Shown here: in pieces, positions 15,301 to 23,666 of the stretch
Layout of the letters: each line of letters starts with the position of its first letter
Numbering within the stretch: the first letter of the stretch is position 1
IMG/VR virus record: IMGVR_UViG_3300046011_004185
Location: 1-55,793 of that record
Direction: 5' to 3' (one strand)
Length of the DNA stretch: 55,793 bases
DNA from: a virus
Made by a program: the position numbers and the translations under genes
Notes under the pieces: generated by a model
Seen by the model: only the letters and a program-made list of their open reading frames with translations
Told to the model about the DNA's origin: nothing
Databases searched by the model: none

Positions 15301-17554
15301 CAGCAAACTCTTCAAGATCTACCTTCTCTATACTTTTCTCAATCTCGGTTTTTAAACTATCAGCTGTTTTGACAGTTGTATCCGATACTGGAATGAATGC
15401 CTGCTGAACCTGACTGATTGCCTCAGCAGCGTCATTGGCCTCCTCTTCTGAAGCACCATTGGCTAGCGCTGCGCTTACAATTTTGTCTTTTGCTGTGTCA
15501 GCACCACCTGTTACATCTCGATTTACAACCTCTACAATTTTTGTAGTGACATCTGGATTCGTAACATTATTGGCAGCCTGTAAGGTTCGATCCAAACCTT
15601 TTACGGCGCTTACCGCTGCGCCGATATTTCCAGTTGATATTGCCTGAACTACACGGGCTGCAGCAGCAGCTGTCTGAAGGTCGCTACTATTTGATAACTG
15701 ACCACCTATTTGAGCCGCTGAAACCCAATCTTCTTTTGATATAGCGTTTGCTAAATTGGCCGCTTTTGTAACATCTGAAAAGGTAATGTTTCCTGCGACA
15801 TTAATGTTTCCAACACTGCTCGCTATGGTTGGATTATTTGAAAGCGCTGTTACAACCCCTAATGGATTGTTGTTTTGTATTGCACTGGCCACATTGGCAG
15901 CCGTGGCCACATTTGTGTACCCGCCCATACTGGCAACTGACGCTATTGCTCCAAGGTAATTACCCTGACTGATTGCAAAAGCTGCATTGGCTGCCACCGC
16001 AAACGGTTGTACACCAGGGACAAATGACGCAACGGTTAGGGCTTGAGAGATAAGCTGGCCCTGACCTGTATCTTGACCATAGGTCGTAAACTGCAGCTTT
16101 CCAGTGGTTGGGTTAACAATCATGTTGTAACCCGTCATGCCTGGACCGCTATAGGTCTTGCCAATCTGAATGCTATAAGGGTCGGTTGCCGAGGTGTACC
16201 CCAAGGTTTGGGTCGGGGTCTTAACTACCTTTCCAACCGATATATCGGGCAAAAAATACTGGGTGTAAAAATTTCCCTCTTCATCTCGGACCTGCCTGCT
16301 TTGAACTCTTGCCAGCTCAGCCGGGGTTAGCTCTCGATTAATACCCGCGCTGCCTGCGCTTTCATCAAGGGCGATGTAAGGATTAAAAGCTGACACCATG
16401 TATTTTGGCGTCGTTGATCCTTCCTCAAACCTCTGCGAAACCTGGCCCTCACGGAGCATGTCCTCGAGTTTTATTTGGCTAAGATCGGTTACGCCTCTGC
16501 CAATTAGCTCCTTGGCCATATCCAAGACGACCTGCTCACCAGCGCTTGGATCTCGCCCTAGAATTTGTTTGGCTTGGTCATAGGTAAAGCCTACAGACTC
16601 ACCTCGAGTTCCAAATATGCCGCCGCTGAGCTGCCCAAGGTTAGGGATAATTTGAGATGCTAGATTTAAGACTGTTCGCGTGTCGTAGCTTTGACCATCG
16701 CGCTCGATTGTTGCAGGCCTATTTAAATCAGTTAAAAGTTGTTGTGCGGCTGTAACATTTTGAGCATATTTTGGGTCATTAAAACGAGATGCCTGCTCAT
16801 AGAAAGACTTTGGAAAATCCTTTGGATCAAGTTTTCCTGAGGCAATCTGTTCTACATAAGCCTGCTTACCAGGTGCGTTTGGATCTGTTACACCGATACT
16901 TTCGTAAACGGTGTCAACAATTTTTTGTGCCTGATCTTTTGTTGGCGCAAGTAGCTTTAACTGCTCTTCAGCTTTAAGAACATTTTCCTTATAAAGCGGA
17001 TCGGTTACCCCGACAGCGGCTTTTAAAAATGTCTTTTGAAAGTCTTCTGGTTTGACTGCGCCAGACTGAAGCTGTTGTTGCCAAAAGTCTTTGCCTGGAG
17101 CATCGGCAGCTGTGACACCTACGCTTTGGTAGGCCTGGTCAATAATTTTCTGACGGTTTAAATTTTCAATCTGTTGCTGAGCCAGCCGAACATTTTCAGC
17201 GTATTTTGGGTCAGTTACCCCAGAAGCTGCTTGTAAGAATGTCTTTTGGAAATCCTCAGGTTTTATTGCACCAGTTTGGAGCTGCTGCTCCCAGTGGGCG
17301 CGACCAGGGGCGTCAGGGCTAGTGATCCCAATATCTTTATAGGCTTGATTAATTAGGTTGTAATTTTCAAGTCCTGAGTAAGCGGGCGTAATGTTTGCTG
17401 TTTGAAAAAACGACGATTGCTGGGCAGGCGTGTATCCAGTAGCCGCAGCAATATCGGATGCGGAAAGCCCAAACTTTGCAGCTGCATCAGCGATCGCCTT
17501 TGGGTTATCAACATTTGCGGCAACAAAGCTGCTTATGTCTTGTGGGCTAATCAT
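12308..17554 (-). CDS. Giant (1,748-aa) internal/tape-measure-like virion protein
   Basis: The largest gene. Residues 68-285 hold three ~72-aa repeats (V-G-V-T-x-A-D-A-P-G-K-x-F-W-Q-Q-Q-L; K-P-E-D-F-Q-K-T-F-L) resembling DUF4214-type modules. A long Ala-rich helical body with hydrophobic segments follows, then a Thr/Val/Asn low-complexity tract (about 1341-1488), then a C-terminal block with two or three G-G-L motifs and V-S-G-P-G-D-G-Q-S-D-D-I-P-A-M-L-A-D-G-E-F-V (about 1670-1695), a segment also seen at the end of tape-measure-type proteins. In a short-tailed phage this is most likely an ejected protein forming part of the DNA conduit; the role is inferred. Confidence 0.6.
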   Translation of the reverse strand: MISPQDISSFVAANVDNPKAIADAAAKFGLSASDIAAATGYTPAQQSSFFQTANITPAYSGLENYNLINQAYKDIGITSPDAPGRAHWEQQLQTGAIKPEDFQKTFLQAASGVTDPKYAENVRLAQQQIENLNRQKIIDQAYQSVGVTAADAPGKDFWQQQLQSGAVKPEDFQKTFLKAAVGVTDPLYKENVLKAEEQLKLLAPTKDQAQKIVDTVYESIGVTDPNAPGKQAYVEQIASGKLDPKDFPKSFYEQASRFNDPKYAQNVTAAQQLLTDLNRPATIERDGQSYDTRTVLNLASQIIPNLGQLSGGIFGTRGESVGFTYDQAKQILGRDPSAGEQVVLDMAKELIGRGVTDLSQIKLEDMLREGQVSQRFEEGSTTPKYMVSAFNPYIALDESAGSAGINRELTPAELARVQSRQVRDEEGNFYTQYFLPDISVGKVVKTPTQTLGYTSATDPYSIQIGKTYSGPGMTGYNMIVNPTTGKLQFTTYGQDTGQGQLISQALTVASFVPGVQPFAVAANAAFAISQGNYLGAIASVASMGGYTNVATAANVASAIQNNNPLGVVTALSNNPTIASSVGNINVAGNITFSDVTKAANLANAISKEDWVSAAQIGGQLSNSSDLQTAAAAARVVQAISTGNIGAAVSAVKGLDRTLQAANNVTNPDVTTKIVEVVNRDVTGGADTAKDKIVSAALANGASEEEANDAAEAISQVQQAFIPVSDTTVKTADSLKTEIEKSIEKVDLEEFAGFDDAAARTIERNTLKISNTEADTPQEAAALAAARGYTAFNFGGETYQVSATAADIAKQVTEQNVAAQDTFANAYQTARNQLGPGQIFTWNGKQYSTDTREENPSLAAASDQIRAAQMGVANGKGTYAGYDQTAVGDALSSLGTFDSFLNATTEDGQKIVVGDKISKDLITPLVRIFGLTTRATGELAESMAGSLMAMNVIDKDSALMQAANQLKKSSEFAVGKDIAQAEKNVFDRVSRAEGAVEKGKELFKAMWDNPVTIFTLPFNEGVQEIAPLLTGVGAAKWIGKIAGLTVSAGMNAAEAAGANYNETVAMAQKSGMSPEEAHAAGQKSALAAGTVAAVLGPVAELPFIKRAAGDAVGDAIGSTVKRSVTAAGREAVTEYPEEAIASIAADYFATGTFDPNKALTQATIASVTAGKTVGAFTATVDVFADRAATNEIISSAAIPSAQKSTVDQIITTTLEKNQDLADAGNKISADLVKSGINQEQANNIANTVVAEQLINSVEKSDPQSAFAIKDLNQAVGVDDKGNAITIGDVIGSSVTKKGNETFLAPDIVIGTNAKGGVLTVGDLTTIKGATTSAAANDSDVSKTVHQGDVAVTTTTNKDTGITKTTETNTKTDVTTEKTVGTDTQTTTVTDPKANTATRTEENLATNTKVTTTNDANTNTVTQTTVEPNTTTEVAVNKDTNVTTQTTTDTKTNTQTTVQTDPVSNVQVTTVVDGNTKKVVEETVTTVPPDWTPPIIDAPPVASSGTSQTSTRLTAPQLAQRQPGQPFMFPFEEQIVSDDDLTFKDPFISSRMRQEAFKGSLDPFLAKVESDQLLEQQYEPIKQAQAQEEAAMNNYFTYGVPVDINEVFNPVPKSFREMIPADEEGSLMAAAQGGLATPLMARGGLSSYAGGGLPVVAHSGKARVDFRQGAAVSGPGDGQSDDIPAMLADGEFVFPADVVAALGNGSTKAGSDKLYEMMHSIRAHHRSAKPKDLPPPAKKSPLDYLKKARR
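16700..17350 (-). repeat. Three in-frame ~215-bp tandem repeats in the giant protein gene
   Basis: Each unit encodes Y-x-S-I/V-G-V-T, D/N-A-P-G-K/R, a Q-x-L-Q-S/T-G segment, a P-E-D-F-Q-K-T-F pattern and V-T-D-P-x-Y-x-E-N-V. Units 1 and 2 are closely similar in DNA; unit 3 has diverged more, consistent with duplication followed by drift. Confidence 0.65.
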
Positions 17555-17556
17555 TT

Positions 17557-17829
17557 TTAAGCAACCCTCGGATTAATTGATGCCAATAACGCTGCCGCCC
17601 AGTCATACCAATTCTCATAATTTTCAGTCGATGGAATGGCCTCATTGGTGAAAATATCAATTGCCTTAAGTCCATCGCCCCACAGCTTCCAGTCTGTCAG
17701 TGGGCCAGGGATCTCAAGCTGCTGAGCTGCGTACTGTTCGCACATCAGTGCTGCCCAAGACTCAAAGGTATGAAACCGTGGGTCATAGACCAGCGGCTGG
17801 CCACCAGCAGGAGTAAGCGGAGTTGTCAT
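17557..17829 (-). CDS. Hypothetical late protein
   Basis: 90 aa, AGAGGA site, acidic and Trp-rich (F-E-S-W-A-A-L-M-C-E-Q-Y; W-K-L-W-G-D-G-L-K; W-Y-D-W-A-A-A-L). It lies between the tail-hub-like gene (4-base overlap) and the giant internal protein, so a virion-assembly or minor structural role is likely. No family recognised. Confidence 0.55.
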   Translation of the reverse strand: MTTPLTPAGGQPLVYDPRFHTFESWAALMCEQYAAQQLEIPGPLTDWKLWGDGLKAIDIFTNEAIPSTENYENWYDWAAALLASINPRVA

Positions 17830-20063
17830 GAATATCCTCTTACATCGCCAATATCTGCGTTTAGGATGACTCGACCAAGCTGATAATTGCCTCCGACGGT
17901 GTTAGATATGAACTTCAGCCGCAACTCTCGGCGTTGCTCTTTCATATCAATTTTGCCGGTCCCAGGGTCGAAGTTATAAGGCGCCGAGTCTTGGTCGTCT
18001 ATTTGTGCATATGGCCGGCCAGTCACAATCAGGCTCATTTGCCCGTTTTGAACAAAGTCTGGCTCCACCCGCTCAAGCCTTAGCCATCGGTTTGCCCCGT
18101 CCATTGTGGGTTGGGACGGGCCGCCGGCTACCCAGCCAAGATCCGATGTTTCAAAATAGGACTCGACAGCTGTAATCGTTTGGCCGTTGATTGCGTCGGT
18201 ACCGATCTCGTGCTGATAAATCTCAATCCGATCTTCAGGGGTTTTAAAGGTCAGGCTAGCTGTGTTCGATGCGGTCGGTGCGGCAGACAGGGTCAAAACC
18301 ATGACATAAAGAGCGGTAACTGGGATTGAGAATCCTGCCCCGCCGAGACCACCGAGGTTTGCGTCGCTTGCCGAAAGGGCATCTCCAATCTCGTAGGCAG
18401 CCCCGTAATTCACTAAAGTCACGGCTGTCACCCCGCCACCGGACACGGTGATATTTGCCGTTGCGCCAGACCCTGATCCGCCAGTAAGCGGAACATTGTT
18501 ATAGGTCGCATTTGCGTACCCCGAGCCTGCGGTAATCGATCCGAAAGTCTTGATCCCGCTGGATTGGATATTGGTGATTGTCGTGCCGGCCGGGATGTCG
18601 GTGCCGAAGACTAGGTAATTAGTCTTTAGATCCGTGTAATAGGTATCTAAGGCAATCCTAGTAAACCCGCTTATGTAGGTCATGCTAGCCGTCAGGACTG
18701 TTTCCTGGGGCAAGGTCACCCAGTCAGCCTCAACCGGGAAAGCGAAAACTTGAGAGAAATACCCGGCTGATCTACGGGAGCCTAAGGCTGTCCCGGCGTC
18801 ATACCAAGTGTTCTCGCGGATGTTATAGATAATGGCGTCATTACACTCCGCCGAATTACCTCTTGGATAGAACCACCACACCTCACCAAAACGGGGAACT
18901 TTGGTTGCCCAGACCTTTTGTCTTTGGGCGTAGTTTAAATTGTCAAAGAAGTAGTTCTGGTTCATCTGATTCGGAATCTCTTTGACAACACCGTTATAGA
19001 GCAAGAATCGGTCAACCCCAATCCAGTAATAAACGCCGTCATACTCAATAACGCACTGAGAGGACAGAATTGATGTCTGCGAGGAGATAATGTCGTACCG
19101 CCAAAAGGTTGGCGCAGCGAAGTCTCCTGAGTTTGGTATACCCAAAGACTGAGGTGCGTATGAAACCCGAACCAAAGAATCTAACGACCAAAAGAGCCCA
19201 GAGGGTGAGTTTGATCCACCTCTGACCGGAAGGCCTTGAACAATCTTTCCAGTGGCCACATTGGTCTCGTTTGCATCAGCTGAAACCCAATCTTGAGCGT
19301 TGCCGGCCGAGCAGTTTCTAATTAGACCGTTGTTTCCGTAAACGAACACATAGGGGTGCAAGACAACCACGCCACCAGAGACAGAAACATTATTATTAAA
19401 GGTGGCCGTTACAGTTGCCGATGCAGTAGCGTTTTGGCTCATCACCACATTGACGCCTGACACCGAAACAACTGTCGTGTTCGCTGGTATTCCCGCTCCG
19501 GTAATTGTTTGTCCTGCGCCTACTAAAAGGTTTGTGGCCCCTAAGGTAATGTTAGGAGAGGCGTTTACTGTCGTTACTGAAGCCGTAAACACCCCAATCT
19601 GACTCATTGTGGTGCCATTGATGTCACCGATTAAAACGGGGGTATTCGTGGTGTTATCGATAGCCGCAATGTTTTGCCCCGGATGAGCTACCAATGAGCT
19701 AACCCCGGCTCCGGCAACATCATAAAAGCCATCGAACTGCCACAGGTTTAAAGCTGAGGCAGTAAAGTTATTGACGGTAAAGTTTGCTACCCCAGCCCCT
19801 ACGCCGTTGTCGTCAATAACAAGCTCTTGAAGACCGTCGGAATAGCCAGAAAAGATGTAGTTAAAGTTATTCTGAGCGTTAACCCAAATACCCCTGGACG
19901 GACCTGTTAGCTCATTAGAGATGACCCGATAACCGCCCATTTTACGGGGGCGGCCACGCTGGAACCTGACCCAGCGGCCATCGTTGTAATACTGCTTATC
20001 AAAAGTCGTACCGTCGCGCTGAATCCCCGCAAGGGTATCGATAGCAAAAACTTTTTGCGTCAT
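17826..20063 (-). CDS. Putative tail hub/stabilisation protein (P22 gp10-like position)
   Basis: 745 aa, beta-rich. The N-terminus has a pattern recurrent in phage tail hub/stabilisation proteins: L-A-G-I-Q-R-D-G-T, G-R-W-V-R-F-x-R-G-R-P-R-K-M-G-G-Y. Several blade-like segments follow (R-G-I-W-V-N-A-Q; Y-D-G-V-Y-Y-W-I-G-V-D-R-F; F-G-E-V-W-W-F-Y-P-R-G) suggesting a beta-propeller, then a Gly/Thr region and a C-terminal beta domain ending near R-G-Y-S. It overlaps the upstream fibre-like gene by one base. The hub assignment is inference from pattern and context. Confidence 0.6.
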   Translation of the reverse strand: MTQKVFAIDTLAGIQRDGTTFDKQYYNDGRWVRFQRGRPRKMGGYRVISNELTGPSRGIWVNAQNNFNYIFSGYSDGLQELVIDDNGVGAGVANFTVNNFTASALNLWQFDGFYDVAGAGVSSLVAHPGQNIAAIDNTTNTPVLIGDINGTTMSQIGVFTASVTTVNASPNITLGATNLLVGAGQTITGAGIPANTTVVSVSGVNVVMSQNATASATVTATFNNNVSVSGGVVVLHPYVFVYGNNGLIRNCSAGNAQDWVSADANETNVATGKIVQGLPVRGGSNSPSGLFWSLDSLVRVSYAPQSLGIPNSGDFAAPTFWRYDIISSQTSILSSQCVIEYDGVYYWIGVDRFLLYNGVVKEIPNQMNQNYFFDNLNYAQRQKVWATKVPRFGEVWWFYPRGNSAECNDAIIYNIRENTWYDAGTALGSRRSAGYFSQVFAFPVEADWVTLPQETVLTASMTYISGFTRIALDTYYTDLKTNYLVFGTDIPAGTTITNIQSSGIKTFGSITAGSGYANATYNNVPLTGGSGSGATANITVSGGGVTAVTLVNYGAAYEIGDALSASDANLGGLGGAGFSIPVTALYVMVLTLSAAPTASNTASLTFKTPEDRIEIYQHEIGTDAINGQTITAVESYFETSDLGWVAGGPSQPTMDGANRWLRLERVEPDFVQNGQMSLIVTGRPYAQIDDQDSAPYNFDPGTGKIDMKEQRRELRLKFISNTVGGNYQLGRVILNADIGDVRGYS

Positions 20064-21337
20064 CAGTAAGTCCCACCAGATACGCCGCTAGTGAAAGTTC
20101 CTGTTGTTCCTGAAACGGCACCTGAAAAGGCGCCTGCACCAGTGACGGTTATTCCAGTGGCTGTTGCCCTAAATCTTTGAGTTCCAAGCACCGAAACACC
20201 AAACTGTCCGGCCCCTGGTCTGTAGACACCGGTTGTCGTTTCGCTTGCAAAAGAAAGGCTTGGGCTACCCACATTGCCGTCTGCTAATTGGATACTAGAA
20301 AGTCCAGCCAGAATCGTTGAGGCATTTAGCAGATTGACAGAGTCGCAAAGCAAAATTGCCTGCTGACCGGCAGGGATAACTGCAGTACCAGATCCCGCTA
20401 CACCAGTCGTAAAGGTGATGGTGTAATTTGCCCCGGTTCCATCGGTCTGATTGGTGATGTAATAAACTTGGATGGTCTGGGGTAAGTTGACCGTTACATT
20501 TCCCGCCAAGGTTCCGGTGTACTTTTGGATCACATTGGCCGCCTCGACCGGGGTCAATGTGTAAGATCCGTTAGTAACCGCCTTAGTTAGCTGAGTAAAG
20601 TTAAACTCAGTTGATCTTCCTAGTCCGACACTGAAAAATGCAGTTCCTGAAGATATGACGAAGCAGGAATCTGTCGGTTGAAGATCTAAGGAAGCTGATG
20701 AGTCGATCAGCTGACCGCCAGACGGGGATATAGTGACCGTTCCCGTGCCGTTATTACGGATAAGCGTAAACCAGTTATTCCCTAAAGTAGACGCTGAGGT
20801 TAGGGTTATCGTCCCTGCCCCACCCGTCCAGACGACAGTCTGAGCTCGATCTGTGTCATCAAGCGTAAAGTTTGTTGAGTAGGTTCCGACCGGATGGGAC
20901 TGATTTAGAGTGTTGGCAACAGCCAATAAACCATATCCAGCCAGCGTAGAGGCATCCACATTTGAGGTTCCAACGCCGAAAGCAATTACACCCCAGGTAC
21001 CGGCGGTATTTGCATTGGTCTCAATGTAGATATATTTGGCTTGGCCAGCCGCAACGGCGACAATTGTGTTTCCGGCGTAGTCGGCTACCGTAAATGTATT
21101 GGCTCCAACATTTCGGATTAGGGCGTCATTACCGACCGATGTCTGATTAGCCGGGGGCATCTTAAGCAGCAGCCCTCCGGTGGTCGCCGTGACCTCCATG
21201 ATCCGGGCGGCATAGTCGTCCGTGGCGTTACCGTTAATCGGCCACTCCAGCTGGGTGTTAGCGGAGATTGAGAAGGCCCGAAACGACACATCGGTCGGCT
21301 GGACCACATTACCGGTAAATGGACTGTTGTAGCTCAT
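20063..21337 (-). CDS. Fibre-like virion protein
   Basis: 424 aa, Thr/Gly/Asn-rich, all-beta, in two similar halves: each contains a strand-rich stretch about measured values plus N-T-x-T-V-T-I or I-T-L-T-S, like trimeric fibre modules. The C-terminus A-T-G-I-T-V-T-G-A-G-A-F-S-G-A-V resembles fibre shaft repeats and ends G-G-T-Y, close to the G-G-T-F end of the 1,005-aa fibre. It lies between the adaptor and hub genes, so it may be a fixed tail appendage and not a host-range fibre. Confidence 0.6.
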   Translation of the reverse strand: MSYNSPFTGNVVQPTDVSFRAFSISANTQLEWPINGNATDDYAARIMEVTATTGGLLLKMPPANQTSVGNDALIRNVGANTFTVADYAGNTIVAVAAGQAKYIYIETNANTAGTWGVIAFGVGTSNVDASTLAGYGLLAVANTLNQSHPVGTYSTNFTLDDTDRAQTVVWTGGAGTITLTSASTLGNNWFTLIRNNGTGTVTISPSGGQLIDSSASLDLQPTDSCFVISSGTAFFSVGLGRSTEFNFTQLTKAVTNGSYTLTPVEAANVIQKYTGTLAGNVTVNLPQTIQVYYITNQTDGTGANYTITFTTGVAGSGTAVIPAGQQAILLCDSVNLLNASTILAGLSSIQLADGNVGSPSLSFASETTTGVYRPGAGQFGVSVLGTQRFRATATGITVTGAGAFSGAVSGTTGTFTSGVSGGTY

Positions 21338-21972
21338 TATGAATCCAATACAGTAGATTGACGGTCAGCGATCCGTGTCAGGTCTTCAGTCTTCAAGGTG
21401 TTAATGATCTTGTCGTACTGGGCCTGCCACATCGGCATACGCTCATCGTTTTTAAGGAACGGCATGGCCTGCAGGAGGCTGCCGTAAAGCAGCGCCTGCG
21501 GGGCGTAGATCGTGAACCAATTGGTTTGATTTGAGGAATCCAGGGGCTGAATCCGCTCGTAATAAAGCACCTCAAAGGTGTACCCTGAGGCAGGGGTAGG
21601 GGCTACTAACCAGTGGGTATAGTCGTAGTCGCAGTAAAACTTAGGAACCTCGGTTTGGGTTGGGTCTGGCCAGTACTCCCGCAGGTACTCATATTTGCGG
21701 AGCAGGACAGGCTTGCGCTCCCCGGCCACGACCACATTCATGGACACCGTCTTATGCCACCGGGCGGGCTTATCGATTACCGGCTGGGTGGCCACCATGG
21801 TGCTCTGCATCACGGTCAGGTTGCCTAAGAACTTAATCTCTGAGGCGATAACCTGCTCGGCCAGCATGATGAAGGTAGGAATCTTCTCAAGCGTGGCCGT
21901 GTCCGTGCGCTCCAGGTAGGTCGAGATATCGTCTACCAGGGAGTCATAGGTCATCACCGCAGCGACTGTCAT
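21337..21972 (-). CDS. Head-tail adaptor protein (SU10 adaptor-like)
   Basis: 211 aa, AGGAG site. The N-terminus Y-D-S-L-V-D-D-I-S-T-Y-L-E-R-T, then I-P-T-F-I-M-L-A-E-Q-V-I-A-S-E, matches the helical start of short-tailed phage adaptors such as that of phage SU10. The middle is beta (R-W-H-K-T-V-S-M-N-V; F-Y-C-D-Y-D-Y-T-H-W-L-V-A-P-T-P), and the C-terminal helices contain A-P-Q-A-L-L-Y-G-S-L-L-Q-A. It would bind under the portal and seat the tail hub encoded next door. Confidence 0.72.
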   Translation of the reverse strand: MTVAAVMTYDSLVDDISTYLERTDTATLEKIPTFIMLAEQVIASEIKFLGNLTVMQSTMVATQPVIDKPARWHKTVSMNVVVAGERKPVLLRKYEYLREYWPDPTQTEVPKFYCDYDYTHWLVAPTPASGYTFEVLYYERIQPLDSSNQTNWFTIYAPQALLYGSLLQAMPFLKNDERMPMWQAQYDKIINTLKTEDLTRIADRQSTVLDS

Positions 21973-22379
21973 TACCAGCTCCTATACTTTTTGGTCTTCT
22001 CAGCGATCGACTTGGGCTGGGAGACAAACTGTTTTCCGGCCGCTTTGCCTTCCCGCTTAGCCCGGGTCGTGGCGGCGTATTCCGAGGACGACAGGCTTTG
22101 GATGGCCTTTTTGGGCAGATACCGCTCCCCGGTGGCCTTAGGACCCTGCGTAGAGGGTTTTCCAGACTTCGTTCCCCACTCCTGCTTTGACCACTGGGAG
22201 AGGCTGTTATCGGCCCGTTTTGGGCCTTTATAACCACCCCCGGAAGACTTGTACTTCTGAGTGGCCAGCTGAGCCTTCCTGGCCGACCATTGCCCAGGCG
22301 AGCCACCCTTACCCGAGGCCTTGACCTGGGCGACGATGCGCTTCCATTTTCCTGGGTTGGATTTGACTGCGCTGCTCAT
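21972..22379 (-). CDS. Basic DUF5872-like protein
   Basis: 135 aa, strongly basic (Lys, Ser, Gly, Gln). It has W-K-R-I-V-A-Q-V-K, G-G-S-P-G-Q-W-S-A-R-K-A-Q-L-A, L-S-Q-W-S-K-Q-E-W-G-T-K-S-G-K-P and E-R-Y-L-P-K-K-A-I-Q-S-L-S, resembling DUF5872, a small basic domain of unknown function in phages and large viruses. The charge suggests DNA or packaged-DNA contact; not demonstrated. It lies between the endolysin and adaptor genes. Confidence 0.6.
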   Translation of the reverse strand: MSSAVKSNPGKWKRIVAQVKASGKGGSPGQWSARKAQLATQKYKSSGGGYKGPKRADNSLSQWSKQEWGTKSGKPSTQGPKATGERYLPKKAIQSLSSSEYAATTRAKREGKAAGKQFVSQPKSIAEKTKKYRSW

Positions 22380-22825
22380 GAAAAGGCCCTTGTTCCCTGT
22401 TTATCAATTATCAGCTTTTGGCCTCTAGGCTGCATCTGAGGTGTGTTTGGAACAGAGATATGCGTCCAAGAATCAAACTCTAGGATGATCTGATCAAAGG
22501 GTACTTGGGCGGCTATGCAGGCCTCCACCACCTCCCGTGGTTTCATCCCCGGAACTCTGAGGTCAGCCGCACAGCCTAAACGGTGTTGTGAGGTGTCTTT
22601 AGATCCGACAGCGTCATTTACAGGCTTAGACCTGTAGGCGCTGTTGATCATCACGGCTTTGCCGCCTATCGCTTTTTTGACTTCTTGGAGGAGGGCTGCG
22701 AGTCTTTTGAGATTTTCGATTTCAGACTCATTAGGCGTGTTTTCAACGCCGAGCCGAACTGCCGTATCCGAGCGAGTAAGTTCTTCATAGGTAAAGTTCT
22801 CCGAAAGTTTATCGGTAGGGTTCAT
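22376..22825 (-). CDS. Endolysin, peptidase M15-type (D-Ala-D-Ala carboxypeptidase-like)
   Basis: 149 aa, single domain. Zinc ligands fit the M15A pattern: S-Q-H81-R-L-G-C-A-A-D88 and W120-T-H122. N-terminal F-T-Y-E-E-L-T-R-S and I-N-S-A-Y-R-S-K-x-V-N-x-A-V-G are family hallmarks. No signal peptide or membrane segment, so it should act after a holin opens the membrane, cutting peptide cross-links. It overlaps the holin gene by 4 bases, completing the lysis cassette at 22376-24398. Confidence 0.9.
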   Translation of the reverse strand: MNPTDKLSENFTYEELTRSDTAVRLGVENTPNESEIENLKRLAALLQEVKKAIGGKAVMINSAYRSKPVNDAVGSKDTSQHRLGCAADLRVPGMKPREVVEACIAAQVPFDQIILEFDSWTHISVPNTPQMQPRGQKLIIDKQGTRAFS

Positions 22826-23325
22826 TTTTTGCCTGCCATTGCGTCAGTTTTCTCTTTAGATCCCGCTGAAGATCCGTAGTAGTAATACACCGCTGCCATA
22901 AGAACAGCATCCAAAGTTCCTAAAGCCCTTGCCACCAACTCCCTCATGTCGCTGGCAATAGTTCCGTTAAATAGCTTGTAATTGACCAGGCACCAAATCA
23001 CAAAGGTCACCGCGCACATAATCCTCGGAGTCCACACATCCCCGGTTTTGGCGGCCATTTCACGGGCTGAGTTACGGTCTCCAGCGTGAATCTCCTCAAG
23101 TTTGATGTCTAACTCTTTCATCTTGATCTTGAGATCAGCCTCGACCTGCTTGAGTGCGGCCATCTGATCGGCATTGATATTTCCCGATGACAGCGCCTCT
23201 TTAATTTGATCTTTGGTCGCGTCTTTCATGCCCAGCGCAGAACCAATGGCGTCTACAGCCATTCCTGCCAATGGGCCTCCAAGAAGGGTTGCCGCTGTTG
23301 GCGCAATTTTAGTGAGCCATTCCAT
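22822..23325 (-). CDS. Holin, GTA_holin_3TM-like
   Basis: 167 aa. An N-terminal Gly/Ala hydrophobic segment (A-T-L-L-G-G-P-L-A-G-M-A-V-D-A-I-G) leads into a charged helical linker (E-E-I-H-A-G-D-R-N-S-A-R-E-M), then two membrane segments at about 100-117 and 133-150. This layout is that of the three-TM holins of gene transfer agents and many phages, which form the inner-membrane lesion releasing the M15 endolysin. The endolysin gene overlaps its end. Confidence 0.8.
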   Translation of the reverse strand: MEWLTKIAPTAATLLGGPLAGMAVDAIGSALGMKDATKDQIKEALSSGNINADQMAALKQVEADLKIKMKELDIKLEEIHAGDRNSAREMAAKTGDVWTPRIMCAVTFVIWCLVNYKLFNGTIASDMRELVARALGTLDAVLMAAVYYYYGSSAGSKEKTDAMAGKK

Positions 23326-23666
23326 TAGTTTTTCCCCATGTTTACGGTGTCATCGCCTTTGCAAACAGTTACCTTTCCGTCTTCAACATCCACCCGCATA
23401 GGCGGTTCTTTCTGATCTAGTCTGGCAATAAGGTTCTGGATAACCTGAAACTCGGGTTTTTCTTCTTTGTCCCGCGTTCCGGTGATGCCGCCAATCATGG
23501 AGATTAGGGCCATAATGACGCCAGATGCCATGCCCACAATCGGAGTCAGTGCCTCAGAAGATAACTGCATAGCCGAATAAATCACCATGCCCACCATTAG
23601 TACGATGGCTGGAATGCCTATTACCCCGATTACCTTGCTGGCCAGTTCTTTTGCGCTTTTTTCCAT
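23325..23666 (-). CDS. Two-TM membrane protein of the lysis cassette
   Basis: 112 aa from the ATG at 23664-23666, where TGATG overlaps the previous stop. Two membrane segments (about 11-32 and 41-60) separated by a short loop, then a charged cytoplasmic tail. It could be a second holin or an antiholin partner for the 3TM holin. No named family recognised; the assignment is by topology and neighbours. Confidence 0.6.
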   Translation of the reverse strand: MEKSAKELASKVIGVIGIPAIVLMVGMVIYSAMQLSSEALTPIVGMASGVIMALISMIGGITGTRDKEEKPEFQVIQNLIARLDQKEPPMRVDVEDGKVTVCKGDDTVNMGKN

